Notes: generated by a model not told the origin, from the letters alone. 64,000 bases of DNA from Saccharospirillum sp043196875 (GCF_043196875.1 NZ_JBEBMX010000001.1:372001-436000), one strand, 5' to 3'. Shown: positions 36,304 to 44,666, counted from the stretch's first letter. Made by a program: numbers and translations.

Positions 36304-37602
36304 ATGCGCAGTTTGCTTTTTAAATGGGAATATTATCTGGCCCTGTTTGCACTGGGATTGGCCGGTTGTAATTCAGAATCAGGTGGTGGTGACTCATCCA
36401 TTCAAACCGAACCTTTCTTTTGCGCCGGTGGCGTATGTTCTCTTGCTCGTGGCGTGGCTTTGAACGAAGAATACGCAGCGACCGTCCAAGACGAACTGGC
36501 CTTAGGCAACGTCATCTTAAAAGCCGCCAATGGCAGCCGACTGGTGTTGGACAACGGCATCGAATGGGACGGCAGCCATTCACTGACATTGCAAGCGGAC
36601 AACGATATCCGCATCAACGGCGGCTTAAGTGCCACGTCCGGAAAACTCATTGTTGATAACCCTGGGCACGATTTTATTCTGGTTCGCCCGGTGCACTTAT
36701 CCGCCGGCGACAATCTGCGCATTAATGGGGAAGAGTATGTCGTTATTACTGAGTTAGGTGCAGAAGGCTCGGTCACCGGGACGGACTTGCAAGGCATTAA
36801 TGGTGCCGCGGGTGTTAACTTTGCATTGGGTAGCGATATCGATGCAGATACCACAAAGAATTGGAGTGCGACATCTGGCTTTAAACGAATTAGTCAGAGG
36901 ATTAGAAATTTTGAAGGATTGGGACATACCATTAGCCAGCTGCAAGTCAATGGTGGTGGAACACAATCCGGAATGTTTGCGTCATTAAGTGACGCGACAA
37001 TTCGACACTTGGCTTTGGTGAACCAAAGAATTGATCGGGGTTCTCATGTAGGCGGACTGGCCGCTGAAACTTACGGCACAATCACTCTAAAAAGAAGTTG
37101 CTTCATTGGAGGACGTGTTTCGGCTGACTATGATGCAGGTGGGTTCTTTGGTCGCGTCGACGAGTCATTATCAATCAGCGATTCCTGCGTTATGGGGACT
37201 ACCATAAACGCTTTAGAGGATACAGATGTAGCCGGATTTGCTGCTGATGTATCGGGCCGAGCAAGCATCAATAAGAGCTATGCGCTTCAATTATGGTTTA
37301 CCGGAAATGGCAACGAAGAAGATGCATTTGCAATACCCAATGGCGTTAACGATTCAGTCAATATAGCCAAAAGTTTATTCAAAATTTTTTCCTCCGCGAC
37401 TGCGATCGTAACTCGCCCAGGCAGCGTAAAGTTGAGTGAAGCAGAAATGTCGCAGTTGCAGCACTACATGAATGCGGGCTGGGATATTTCCACTGACCCC
37501 GACGGAAATAGCTTGTGGTATTTGGATGAAACCTCTGACACTCCACCAATGCTTCGGCTGTTTGATGTTGAGTTATCGAACCACTTGCCATCAGATGCCT
37601 AA
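36304..37602 (+). CDS. GLUG-repeat lipoprotein 3
   Basis: The ATG at 36304 follows CGGAGAG. The 432-residue protein shares its signal peptide and lipobox LAGC with paralogue 2, but the body is more divergent. It keeps the plan: NFALGSDIDADTTKNW, FEGLGHTISQLQV, then GLUG-like units (HVGGLAAET, DAGGFFGRV) and the end WDISTDPDGNSLWYLD. The stop overlaps the convergent TetR gene by four bases, so no terminator separates them. Function is unknown; a beta-helical surface lipoprotein is inferred. Confidence 0.8.
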   Translation: MRSLLFKWEYYLALFALGLAGCNSESGGGDSSIQTEPFFCAGGVCSLARGVALNEEYAATVQDELALGNVILKAANGSRLVLDNGIEWDGSHSLTLQADNDIRINGGLSATSGKLIVDNPGHDFILVRPVHLSAGDNLRINGEEYVVITELGAEGSVTGTDLQGINGAAGVNFALGSDIDADTTKNWSATSGFKRISQRIRNFEGLGHTISQLQVNGGGTQSGMFASLSDATIRHLALVNQRIDRGSHVGGLAAETYGTITLKRSCFIGGRVSADYDAGGFFGRVDESLSISDSCVMGTTINALEDTDVAGFAADVSGRASINKSYALQLWFTGNGNEEDAFAIPNGVNDSVNIAKSLFKIFSSATAIVTRPGSVKLSEAEMSQLQHYMNAGWDISTDPDGNSLWYLDETSDTPPMLRLFDVELSNHLPSDA

Positions 37603-38294
37603 CGATCCACCAGCCAGGCATCACCGGGCAACAAACGGTGTCGTTGCAACCAACCCTTCGGATCATCGTGATGGCGCGCGACAAAGCGCGCCAGATCGTT
37701 TTCGCTGCAAACTCGTCCGGTAAACACCCGCACATAATCGGCCATGCGGTTTAACCGCTCGCTTAAATTTTCCTGCGTGCGCATCGAGATATAACCAATC
37801 TGCGTTAAATAGATCGTCCGCGAGCGAACGTCGGCTTCGCCGTCGGGAAAGTCGTAGCGTGTGAGCATGGCACGCAGCGCCGCCAAACGTTGTTGATCGG
37901 CGGCGTCGACGGCCTTTGCTACGGCGGGCGAATGCAACGCCCAATGGCGAATGGCGTATTCAAAATCGGCGTCGAACAGACGCGCATCCAGCCAGCAATC
38001 GAACACGTTTAACATGGCTTCGACCACGCTGTCGGCGTAGCGCTCGGTCTGTGTAATCAGCCCTTGGGTGTTGGTGTTTTCCCAGCGTTCTATTAGCTGA
38101 TCCAACAACGCATCGCGGTCTTTGAAAAACCAGTAAAAGCTGGTGCGTGAAGTATTCAGGGCTTTGGCCAGCGGCTGAATTTTTACCGCCTCAACGCCGG
38201 AACGGATCAGTATTTCATAGGCTAGGTTTAGCCAGTCTTCGGCGCGATCCTTGTTGGCACTTTTATTGGCCGTTCTCTCGGTCTGAGCAGTCAT
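37599..38294 (-). CDS. TetR-family transcriptional regulator
   Basis: The ATG at 38294 (MTAQTER) is preferred; the frame stays open far upstream into the divergent promoter. The 231-residue protein has an N-terminal TetR HTH (about 18-65) with VKIQPLAKALNTSRTSFYWF, a good recognition helix. The C-terminal ligand domain is helical and includes FEYAIRHWALHSP, common in TetR proteins next to demethylase-type flavoenzymes. It is divergent from the DgcA-like gene with 106 bases between, which contain a palindrome. Repression of that gene is likely. Confidence 0.88.
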   Translation of the reverse strand: MTAQTERTANKSANKDRAEDWLNLAYEILIRSGVEAVKIQPLAKALNTSRTSFYWFFKDRDALLDQLIERWENTNTQGLITQTERYADSVVEAMLNVFDCWLDARLFDADFEYAIRHWALHSPAVAKAVDAADQQRLAALRAMLTRYDFPDGEADVRSRTIYLTQIGYISMRTQENLSERLNRMADYVRVFTGRVCSENDLARFVARHHDDPKGWLQRHRLLPGDAWLVDR

Positions 38295-38314
38295 GATGTT
38301 CCATAAACGACACA

Positions 38315-38354
38315 TGATGTACATCAGTGTCTTACATCTTGACACCTGTGTACA
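38315..38354. promoter_or_regulatory. Palindromes in the TetR / DgcA-like intergenic region
   Basis: TGATGTACATCA (38315-38326) is a perfect 12-base palindrome. In addition TGTACATCAGTGTC (38318-38331) pairs with GACACCTGTGTACA (38341-38354) at 11 of 14 positions. Either is a fair TetR operator candidate. Confidence 0.5.
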
Positions 38355-38400
38355 GTCATCGCTAAGTTGGCCGCTCGCCCACCCGAAGCCGAGGCTCGCC

Positions 38401-40437
38401 ATGGCACTCGACCCCTTGTTGCAGCCCTATCAGCTCAAGCATCTGACGCTGAAAAACCGCCTGATGCTGACCGCGCACGAGCCCGCTTACCCGGTCGATG
38501 GCATGCCCAAAGAAGCCTATCGCGCTTACCACGTTGAGCGCGCCAAAGCGGGCATCGGCCTGACCATGACCGCCGGTTCCGCCTCGGTCGCCAAAGACAG
38601 CCCGCCGGTGTTCAACAACATCCTCGCCTATCAGGATGAAGTTGTACCCTGGTTACGCGACCTGGCCGATGAATGTCACCAATACGGCACGGCGGTGATG
38701 ATTCAGTTGACGCATCTGGGCCGGCGCACCCGCTGGGACAAAGCCGACTGGTTGCCCACGATCTCTGCCTCCAGCCAGCGCGAAATGGCACACCGCGCCT
38801 TCGCCAAACAGGTCGAAGACTGGGACATCGAACGCTTAATCCACGACTACGCCGATGCCGCCGAGCGTATGCAGGCAGCGGGTCTCGATGGCTTGGAATT
38901 GCAGGCTTATGGGCATTTGATGGATCAATTCTGGTCTCCGCTGACCAACACGCTCGACGCGCCTTACGGCGGCAACCTCGATAATCGGTTGCGTTTTACC
39001 TTTGACGTATTAGCCGCCATTCGCGAACGCGTCGGTGAAAACTTCTTGCTTGGCGTGCGTTATACCGGCGATGAAATGCTCGACGGTGGTTTGAGCGCTG
39101 AAGACGGTTTGAGTATTTCGCAGCGTTTAAAAGACAGCGGCCTGGTCGATTTTCTCAACGTGGTACGCGGCCATATTGATACCGATCCTGGCTTGACCGA
39201 TGTGATTCCGGTGCAAGGCATGCGCAGTGCGCCGCACTTGGAATTTGCGGGTGAAATTAAAAAACACACCGATTTCCCGACTTTCCACGGTGCCAAAATT
39301 CAAGACATCGGCACCGCCCGGTACGCCATCGAAACCGGCAAAGTCGATGTGATCGGTATGACCCGCGCACACATGGCCGACCCGCATATCGTGCGCAAAT
39401 TATTGGCCGGGCAAGAAGACCGCATTCGACCTTGCGTGGGTGCGAACTATTGTCTGGATCGGATCTACCAGGGCGGCGCGGCTTACTGCATTCACAATGC
39501 CGCCACCGGTCGCGAAACGACGATGCCGCACGATATCGAACCGGCCAACATGCAGCGCAAAGTTGTGGTGATCGGTGCTGGTCCGGGTGGTTTGGAAGCG
39601 GCACGCGTGGCCGCCGAACGCGGTCACACCGTTATTGTGATGGAAGCGATGAGCGACGCCGGCGGGCAAATTCGGCTGACTGCGCAAAGCGAACGCCGCC
39701 GCGAAATGATCGCCATTGTGGATTGGCGTGTGGCTGAGTGTGAACGACTTGGCGTCGAGTTTCGTTACAACTGTTGGGCCGAAGCGGACGAGGTTATGGC
39801 CGAAAATCCGGACGTCGTGATTGTCGCCACCGGCGGTTATCCGATTGACGACCAACCAACGCTTGGGCACGAATTAACGATCTCGGCTTGGGATATTTTG
39901 TCGGGTCACGTCAAACCGGCCGCCAGGGTTTTGTTGTTCGATGAGGCCGGTGATCACCCCGCTCTGCAAGCCGCCGAAATCATAGCCGCCAGTGGCGCGG
40001 AATTGGAAATCATGACACCGGATCGCAGCGTGTCGCCGGAAATTATGGCGATGAATCTGGTGCCCTATATGCGTGCTTTACAGCGTGAGAATGTTCGCTT
40101 TACCCCGACCTATCGACTGACTTCGGTCGAGAAAAATGGTGCGGAATTAGTCGCGACGGTGGGCAGTGATTATCTGTCGTTAAGCCAACATCGGACCGTC
40201 GATCAAGTGGTGGTTAATTACGGTAACCGGCCGCTGGCTGATCTGTATTTCGATTTAAAACCGCACTCATCGAACGGCGGCGCGGTCAATTACGATGCGT
40301 TAATTGCCGGTGAAATTCAGGAAGAAATTCGTAACGACGCGGGCACCTTTCAACTGTTCCGCATTGGCGATGCCGTATCGTCGCGCAATACTCATGCGGC
40401 GATTTACGATGCGCTGCGCTTGGTAAAGGATTTATAG
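38401..40437 (+). CDS. DgcA-like FMN/Fe-S/FAD demethylase (trimethylamine dehydrogenase family)
   Basis: The ATG at 38401 starts MALDPLLQPYQLKHLTLKNR. The 678-residue protein has an N-terminal old-yellow-enzyme FMN barrel (about 1-360), with NRLMLTAHEPAY and LGRRTRW. A cluster-binding loop follows, RPCVGANYCLDRIY, then an NAD(P)/FAD Rossmann region (about 395-640) with VVVIGAGPGGLEAARVA. Length and plan match the dimethylglycine and stachydrine demethylase group. In trimethylamine dehydrogenase the loop is CIGCNxC; here the second Cys is Ala, which may be a trait of the subfamily or change the cluster. The substrate is probably an N-methylated amine. It is divergent from TetR and convergent with eutC, six bases away. 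Confidence 0.85.
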   Translation: MALDPLLQPYQLKHLTLKNRLMLTAHEPAYPVDGMPKEAYRAYHVERAKAGIGLTMTAGSASVAKDSPPVFNNILAYQDEVVPWLRDLADECHQYGTAVMIQLTHLGRRTRWDKADWLPTISASSQREMAHRAFAKQVEDWDIERLIHDYADAAERMQAAGLDGLELQAYGHLMDQFWSPLTNTLDAPYGGNLDNRLRFTFDVLAAIRERVGENFLLGVRYTGDEMLDGGLSAEDGLSISQRLKDSGLVDFLNVVRGHIDTDPGLTDVIPVQGMRSAPHLEFAGEIKKHTDFPTFHGAKIQDIGTARYAIETGKVDVIGMTRAHMADPHIVRKLLAGQEDRIRPCVGANYCLDRIYQGGAAYCIHNAATGRETTMPHDIEPANMQRKVVVIGAGPGGLEAARVAAERGHTVIVMEAMSDAGGQIRLTAQSERRREMIAIVDWRVAECERLGVEFRYNCWAEADEVMAENPDVVIVATGGYPIDDQPTLGHELTISAWDILSGHVKPAARVLLFDEAGDHPALQAAEIIAASGAELEIMTPDRSVSPEIMAMNLVPYMRALQRENVRFTPTYRLTSVEKNGAELVATVGSDYLSLSQHRTVDQVVVNYGNRPLADLYFDLKPHSSNGGAVNYDALIAGEIQEEIRNDAGTFQLFRIGDAVSSRNTHAAIYDALRLVKDL

Positions 40438-40443
40438 CCTCCG

Positions 40444-41256
40444 TTATTTCTGCGCCGGTGGCACTAGAAAATTCTGATGCGTCGGTGCATCGAGAATGTC
40501 GCTGCTGCTGTCGTCTTTCAGTTTGACGCCGGAAAAACCGAGCTTTATGGCTTCGCGCATCAACCAGCACAAACGACGACTGGCTTCGGCAAAGGCCAAG
40601 CCTGCCGGGCGAATGTTGGATAGGCAATTGCGGTCGGCATCGGAGCTGCCAACACGGGCGTGAAAGGTGTAGTAAATACCCAGGCTGTCGGGTGAACTCA
40701 AGCCTGGGCGTTCGCCGACCAGCAAGACGATATGCTCGGCACCGGTACGTTCGGCGATGTCGTCGCCAATGGCGACACGGCCTTGGTCGACGCGGCACAC
40801 CAATGCGCAATCGAGACCCAAGGTATGTAGGTCCGGCACCAATTGCTGCACCATGGTTGGCGCTTGATTTTCGATGGCGGTGCTCGATAAACCATCAGCA
40901 ATCACAATCACCACCCGGGGGGCTGCATTGGTTTCGCGCCAACGCATCAAAGCCGTCACCGATTTCTGGTCCAGTTTTCGTCCCAGATCGGGGCGCTGCA
41001 AATACTGGTTTCGATCCAACGCCTGGCTGTGCAAAGCCAACAGGGCCACACCCATTTTTTCGACGGCGGTGTCGACGCCCGACCAATCAATCGGCCGCTT
41101 CACCGCATCGCGCGCAGCGGCGTGCGCGAGCTGAAATTCAAGATGATGCTGCGTTGGCAAACTGACGCCACTGCGGCCCAGGCCGATGCGCGCATCGGTG
41201 TATTCACGCAATCGTTGCCAGCGGTTTTCTTGCACGGTTTTGGGTGCATCCGACAT
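40444..41256 (-). CDS. eutC: Ethanolamine ammonia-lyase small subunit
   Basis: A 270-residue protein with EutC features: ARIGLGRSGVSLPT near the start, VVIVIADGLSSTAIENQA, LLVGERPGLSSPDSLGIYYT and the B12-contact region DADRNCLSNIRPAGL. It is a little shorter than the E. coli protein (about 295). With EutB it forms the adenosylcobalamin enzyme that turns ethanolamine into acetaldehyde and ammonia. Its ATG overlaps the eutB stop (TGATG). Confidence 0.95.
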   Translation of the reverse strand: MSDAPKTVQENRWQRLREYTDARIGLGRSGVSLPTQHHLEFQLAHAAARDAVKRPIDWSGVDTAVEKMGVALLALHSQALDRNQYLQRPDLGRKLDQKSVTALMRWRETNAAPRVVIVIADGLSSTAIENQAPTMVQQLVPDLHTLGLDCALVCRVDQGRVAIGDDIAERTGAEHIVLLVGERPGLSSPDSLGIYYTFHARVGSSDADRNCLSNIRPAGLAFAEASRRLCWLMREAIKLGFSGVKLKDDSSSDILDAPTHQNFLVPPAQK

Positions 41257-42647
41257 CAGAAATCGTTCCCCAAGGTCTCCTGAAACGCGGCGGGTAATTG
41301 GTCGCCCACCGCCAATTTCCCTGCGTCTGAAAAGATGCCCATACGTTGCAACCAGGCGTCGAATTCTGGTGCCGGTTGTTTGTTCAACACCTCGCGCACA
41401 TAGAGCGCATCGTGAAAACTGGTGGTCTGGTAATTGAGCATGATGTCGTCGCTGCCGGGAATGCCCATGATGAAGTTGACCCCGGCCACGGCCAATTGCG
41501 TCAGCAGCATGTCCATGTCGTCTTGGTCGGCATCGGCGTGGTTGGTGTAGCAGATGTCGCAGCCCATGGGTACGCCCAATAATTTGCCGCAGAAATGATC
41601 TTCCAAACCGGCACGAATAATCTGCTTACCATTGAATAAATATTCCGGGCCGATAAAACCGACCACGGTGTTGACCAACAACGGGTCGAAGGCACGCGCT
41701 ACCGCATAAGCACGCACTTCGCAGGTTTGCTGATCGACATTGTGGTGCGCGTTGGCGGAAAGCGCACTGCCCTGGCCGGTTTCAAAATACATAACGTTAT
41801 TGCCGACCGTGCCGCGTTTTAATTCGAGCGCGGCTTGATGCGCTTCAGCCAGTAACGCCAGATCAATACCAAAACTTTGGTTGGCTTTTTCGGTACCGGC
41901 AATCGACTGAAACACCAAGTCGACCGGCGCACCTTTTTGCATCGCCTGTACATGGGTACTGACGTGGGTGAGTACGCAAGACTGGGCGGGAATGTCGTAA
42001 TGCTGGATGACGTCATCGAGCATTTTCATCAACGTCATCACCGCTTGCGGGCTATCGGTGGCCGGGTTAATACCGATTACTGCATCGCCGTTGCCGTAGA
42101 GCAAACCATCGAGCACGCTGGCGGCAATACCGGCCGGGTCATCGGTGGGATGGTTCGGTTGCAAGCGGGTGGACATCCGGCCTGGCAAGCCAATGGTGTT
42201 TCGAAAGGCCGTGGTTACCTGGCATTTTTGCGCCACCAGAATCAGATCCTGGATGCGCATGATCTTACTGACGGCGGCGACCATTTCCGGCGTCAAACCC
42301 GGTGCCAGTTTTTTTAGACTGTCGGCCTGGGCGGCATCGGACAACAACCAGTTGCGGAATTCGCCAACGGTTAACGACGATACCGGTGCCATGGCATCGA
42401 CGTCATGAGAATCAACAATCAGACGGGTGACTTCGTCATTTTCGTAGGGGATAACGGCGTCGTTCAAAAATGTCTTCAGTGGCAAATCCGCCAGCGCCAT
42501 TTGCGCAGCAACACGCTGCTCGGCCGACTCAGCAGCGATGCCCGCAAGTTGATCGCCCGAACGCAAAGGTGTGGCTTTGGCGAGTAAGGTTTTTAAATCG
42601 TTGAACCGCCAACGGGTGCCGTAACAATCGAATGAATAAGACGCCAT
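41256..42647 (-). CDS. eutB: Ethanolamine ammonia-lyase large subunit
   Basis: A 463-residue TIM-barrel protein with DAVIGINPATDSPQAV, the MYFETGQGSALSANAHHN segment and GFIGPEYLFNGKQIIRAGLE, all typical of EutB. It holds the catalytic site and binds adenosylcobalamin with EutC. No microcompartment shell genes, eutA reactivase or aldehyde dehydrogenase lie in the window, so this is a shell-less nitrogen-scavenging form. Upstream, a terminator separates it from the small membrane protein and amt, so it may depend on readthrough or on its own promoter. Confidence 0.96.
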   Translation of the reverse strand: MASYSFDCYGTRWRFNDLKTLLAKATPLRSGDQLAGIAAESAEQRVAAQMALADLPLKTFLNDAVIPYENDEVTRLIVDSHDVDAMAPVSSLTVGEFRNWLLSDAAQADSLKKLAPGLTPEMVAAVSKIMRIQDLILVAQKCQVTTAFRNTIGLPGRMSTRLQPNHPTDDPAGIAASVLDGLLYGNGDAVIGINPATDSPQAVMTLMKMLDDVIQHYDIPAQSCVLTHVSTHVQAMQKGAPVDLVFQSIAGTEKANQSFGIDLALLAEAHQAALELKRGTVGNNVMYFETGQGSALSANAHHNVDQQTCEVRAYAVARAFDPLLVNTVVGFIGPEYLFNGKQIIRAGLEDHFCGKLLGVPMGCDICYTNHADADQDDMDMLLTQLAVAGVNFIMGIPGSDDIMLNYQTTSFHDALYVREVLNKQPAPEFDAWLQRMGIFSDAGKLAVGDQLPAAFQETLGNDF

Positions 42648-42660
42648 GACATTGCCTTGT

Positions 42661-42692
42661 TAAATAAAAACGCCGGAGTGGGAACTCCGGCG
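42661..42692 (-). terminator. Terminator between the small membrane protein and eutB
   Basis: Reading on the minus strand, CGCCGGAGT pairs perfectly with ACTCCGGCG around TCCC, followed by TTTTTATTTA. It lies 14 bases upstream of the eutB start and should reduce readthrough from amt. Confidence 0.9.
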
Positions 42693-42708
42693 ATTCGAGC
42701 CCAGGTGT

Positions 42709-42876
42709 TTAGTCCTGGTAATCAATATAGCTGTGGTTTTCGTGATGGAAGGTGGAAACGATCACCCCCACCGTCACGATCACCGAGAGTACAAAAATAC
42801 CAAACACAACTGCGGGTTGATCGGCGTAGGTGAAGACGGCTTCAGCGCCGTCCCAAGTAGTAATAGGGCTTGCCAT
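42709..42876 (-). CDS. Small single-pass membrane protein (55 residues) next to amt
   Basis: An unlisted short gene with ATG at 42876 and a strong AAGGAG seven bases upstream of it. The product starts MASPITTWDGAEAVF, has one hydrophobic helix (about 22-41, VVFGIFVLSVIVTVGVIV) and ends in a His/Tyr/Asp-rich tail, HHENHSYIDYQD. It starts 12 bases after the amt stop and is followed by a terminator, so it is the second cistron of an amt operon. The strong ribosome site and tight spacing argue that it is expressed. I do not recognise the family. A helper or regulator of the ammonium channel is a guess from position. Confidence 0.75.
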   Translation of the reverse strand: MASPITTWDGAEAVFTYADQPAVVFGIFVLSVIVTVGVIVSTFHHENHSYIDYQD

Positions 42877-42888
42877 GATGTTGTCTCC

Positions 42889-44226
42889 TTATGCTGTGAC
42901 AGAACCGGTCATTCCCGGTTGAATTTTACCGGCCGCAGGGACCGCTTCCGGGTAGGCTTCCAGCGGCACTTCGACCAAATCCAGACCGGCGATTTCCGCT
43001 TTCGGCGGCACGCGCAACACCCCGAATTTCGCCATGATGTAACTCAATACAAAGCCGGGAATAAAGCCCAATGCGGCCATCACACCAGCGCTGGCCAGTT
43101 GACCAAAGAAGCTGACGTCTGGGCCATTGACGTTCGGATAGCCGGAGAAAATGCCCATGGCGACGATGCCGATTAAACCACCCACACCGTGCACCGAAAA
43201 CGCGCCCACGGCGTCGTCGAGTTTGAAGCGTTTGGTGATGAACTTGTCGGCCATCGGAGTGACCACGCCGCCGATGATGCCGAGCAAAAACGCCAAAGGC
43301 GGATAGTAAATATCCAAACCCGGTGCGGCGGAGAAAATACCGGCCAGGGCACCCGACATCATCCAGAACGGCTGACGGGTAATACAGTAAGAACCGATGA
43401 TGCCACCGGAGAAAGCCATCAGCGTATTAAAGCTGACCGATGACAAGGTGGTTGGATTACCGAAGATCGTCGTCCACTGCGCGCCGGTGTTGTAAATGAT
43501 GCAACCGCCGAGGAAACCGAAGAAGCCGACGATGATCAACATCAAACCGATAATACTCATCGGCGCGCTGTGACCTTTAATCATCACCGGCGTACCGTCG
43601 GGCGCAAAGCGTCCAATGCGCGGACCCAGATTGATGATCACACCCAGCGCAAAGAAACCGGCGACCATATGCACACAACCAGCGGCGCCAAAATCGTGGA
43701 AGCCCCACTTTGTGGTCAGCCATCCATCGGGGTGCCAACCCCAGGCCGCGCCCAGAATCCACACGCCGGAACCGAGCACAATGGCCAGAATAATAAAGGC
43801 ACTCATGCGAATTCGTTCAATCACTGCGCCGGAAAAAATCGACGCTGTGGTGGCGGCAAAAAGCACGAAAGCGCCCCAGAAAATTCCGGTGCCGTTATCG
43901 ATCAGGTTGGGCCCCATGGCCGACGACCAGGGAACGCCACCGGCGCCTGCTTCAAAGTCGGGCATAAAGCCGCCGTACATGGCGAGATAAATCCACCAGC
44001 CGAAAAAGAAAAAGGTTGGGATGATAAAAGCAAAGGCGAGGATGTTTTTCACTCCTGACGCCAGCGCATTTTTCAGCCGTGACGCACCCATTTCATAAGC
44101 GAGAAATCCCGCGTGAATAATGACCATCAGCCCTGTACACCACCAATAAAAAACTTCCATATTGATGGTGCCGGACATTTCGATCATCGCCTGTAATTGT
44201 TCCGGGGTCAGTGCCATTTCCGTCAT
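42889..44226 (-). CDS. amt: Ammonium transporter (Amt/Rh family)
   Basis: The ATG at 44226 has AAAGGAA upstream; the longer open frame to 44298 lacks one. The 445-residue protein has about eleven membrane helices and the Amt marks: the WGWHPDGWL region, FHDFGAAGCVHMVAGFFALG with the first pore His, and VHGVGGLIGIVAMGIFSG with the second. The C-terminal cytosolic tail is long and ends GMTGSVTA. No glnK lies beside it. A sigma-54 promoter sequence is present 70-80 bases upstream, in line with nitrogen-limitation control of this family. Confidence 0.95.
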   Translation of the reverse strand: MTEMALTPEQLQAMIEMSGTINMEVFYWWCTGLMVIIHAGFLAYEMGASRLKNALASGVKNILAFAFIIPTFFFFGWWIYLAMYGGFMPDFEAGAGGVPWSSAMGPNLIDNGTGIFWGAFVLFAATTASIFSGAVIERIRMSAFIILAIVLGSGVWILGAAWGWHPDGWLTTKWGFHDFGAAGCVHMVAGFFALGVIINLGPRIGRFAPDGTPVMIKGHSAPMSIIGLMLIIVGFFGFLGGCIIYNTGAQWTTIFGNPTTLSSVSFNTLMAFSGGIIGSYCITRQPFWMMSGALAGIFSAAPGLDIYYPPLAFLLGIIGGVVTPMADKFITKRFKLDDAVGAFSVHGVGGLIGIVAMGIFSGYPNVNGPDVSFFGQLASAGVMAALGFIPGFVLSYIMAKFGVLRVPPKAEIAGLDLVEVPLEAYPEAVPAAGKIQPGMTGSVTA

Positions 44227-44294
44227 ACCGAGTTCCTTTTGTGTGAGCACGGTGAGGACACACCGCCAATGCTTACGACCGACAGCCGAGCAAA

Positions 44295-44309
44295 GCAATA
44301 ACTGCGCCC
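44295..44309 (-). promoter_or_regulatory. Sigma-54 promoter candidate for amt
   Basis: On the minus strand the sequence GGGCGCAGTTATTGCTTTG has the invariant GG and GC separated by ten bases (GG at 44308-44307, GC at 44296-44295), and TTGCT matches the -12 consensus. The -24 side is GGGCGC instead of TGGCAC. The predicted RNA start is about 55-60 bases before the amt ATG. Confidence 0.6.
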
Positions 44310-44666
44310 TGGATTAAAAAGCGGTTAGAAAGCAAACACTTAAGCTTTTCCCGGGTCGCCAATGCACAGCTTCAGGCACTAGGGTGAACCCTGATCGAAT
44401 GGCTCTGGCGCCTTTGCAGTGCATAACTTTGATGATTGGCGTGTAAAGGCTGTTATTTTCGATTTGAGCAACGGGATCAGGCAGTGACCCGCTTGCACGC
44501 AAATCGATGCCAGCCAACCACTTTGTGAAAGCGTTCACCAATCTGGACGCCCTTCCAGGGGTTGGCTATTCTCAATGGCCGTTGAACACTGAACGATGCT
44601 GGTCACTGTTAGATTGCGCGCTGAGCCGATAACAGTCACCGCCCTACGCTTTGGAGCTTGCGTTCG
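44310..44666. other. Intergenic region between amt and the Mrp operon
   Basis: About 360 bases upstream of two divergent operons. It should carry activator sites for the amt sigma-54 promoter and a promoter for mrpA. I found no full NtrC consensus palindrome; half-like GCAC and GGTG elements occur near 44376-44388. No RNA gene or coding frame with a ribosome site is seen. Confidence 0.4.

Noticed and set aside
33214..37602. Phase-variable or invertible cassette with recombination sites in the GLUG region.
   Set aside because: The three hairpins lie in the same orientation and no recombinase gene is present in the window; homologous exchange explains the mosaic better.
44376..44388. NtrC enhancer upstream of amt (GCAC/GGTG elements).
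   Set aside because: The half sites are only about three bases apart, not the spacing of the NtrC palindrome.
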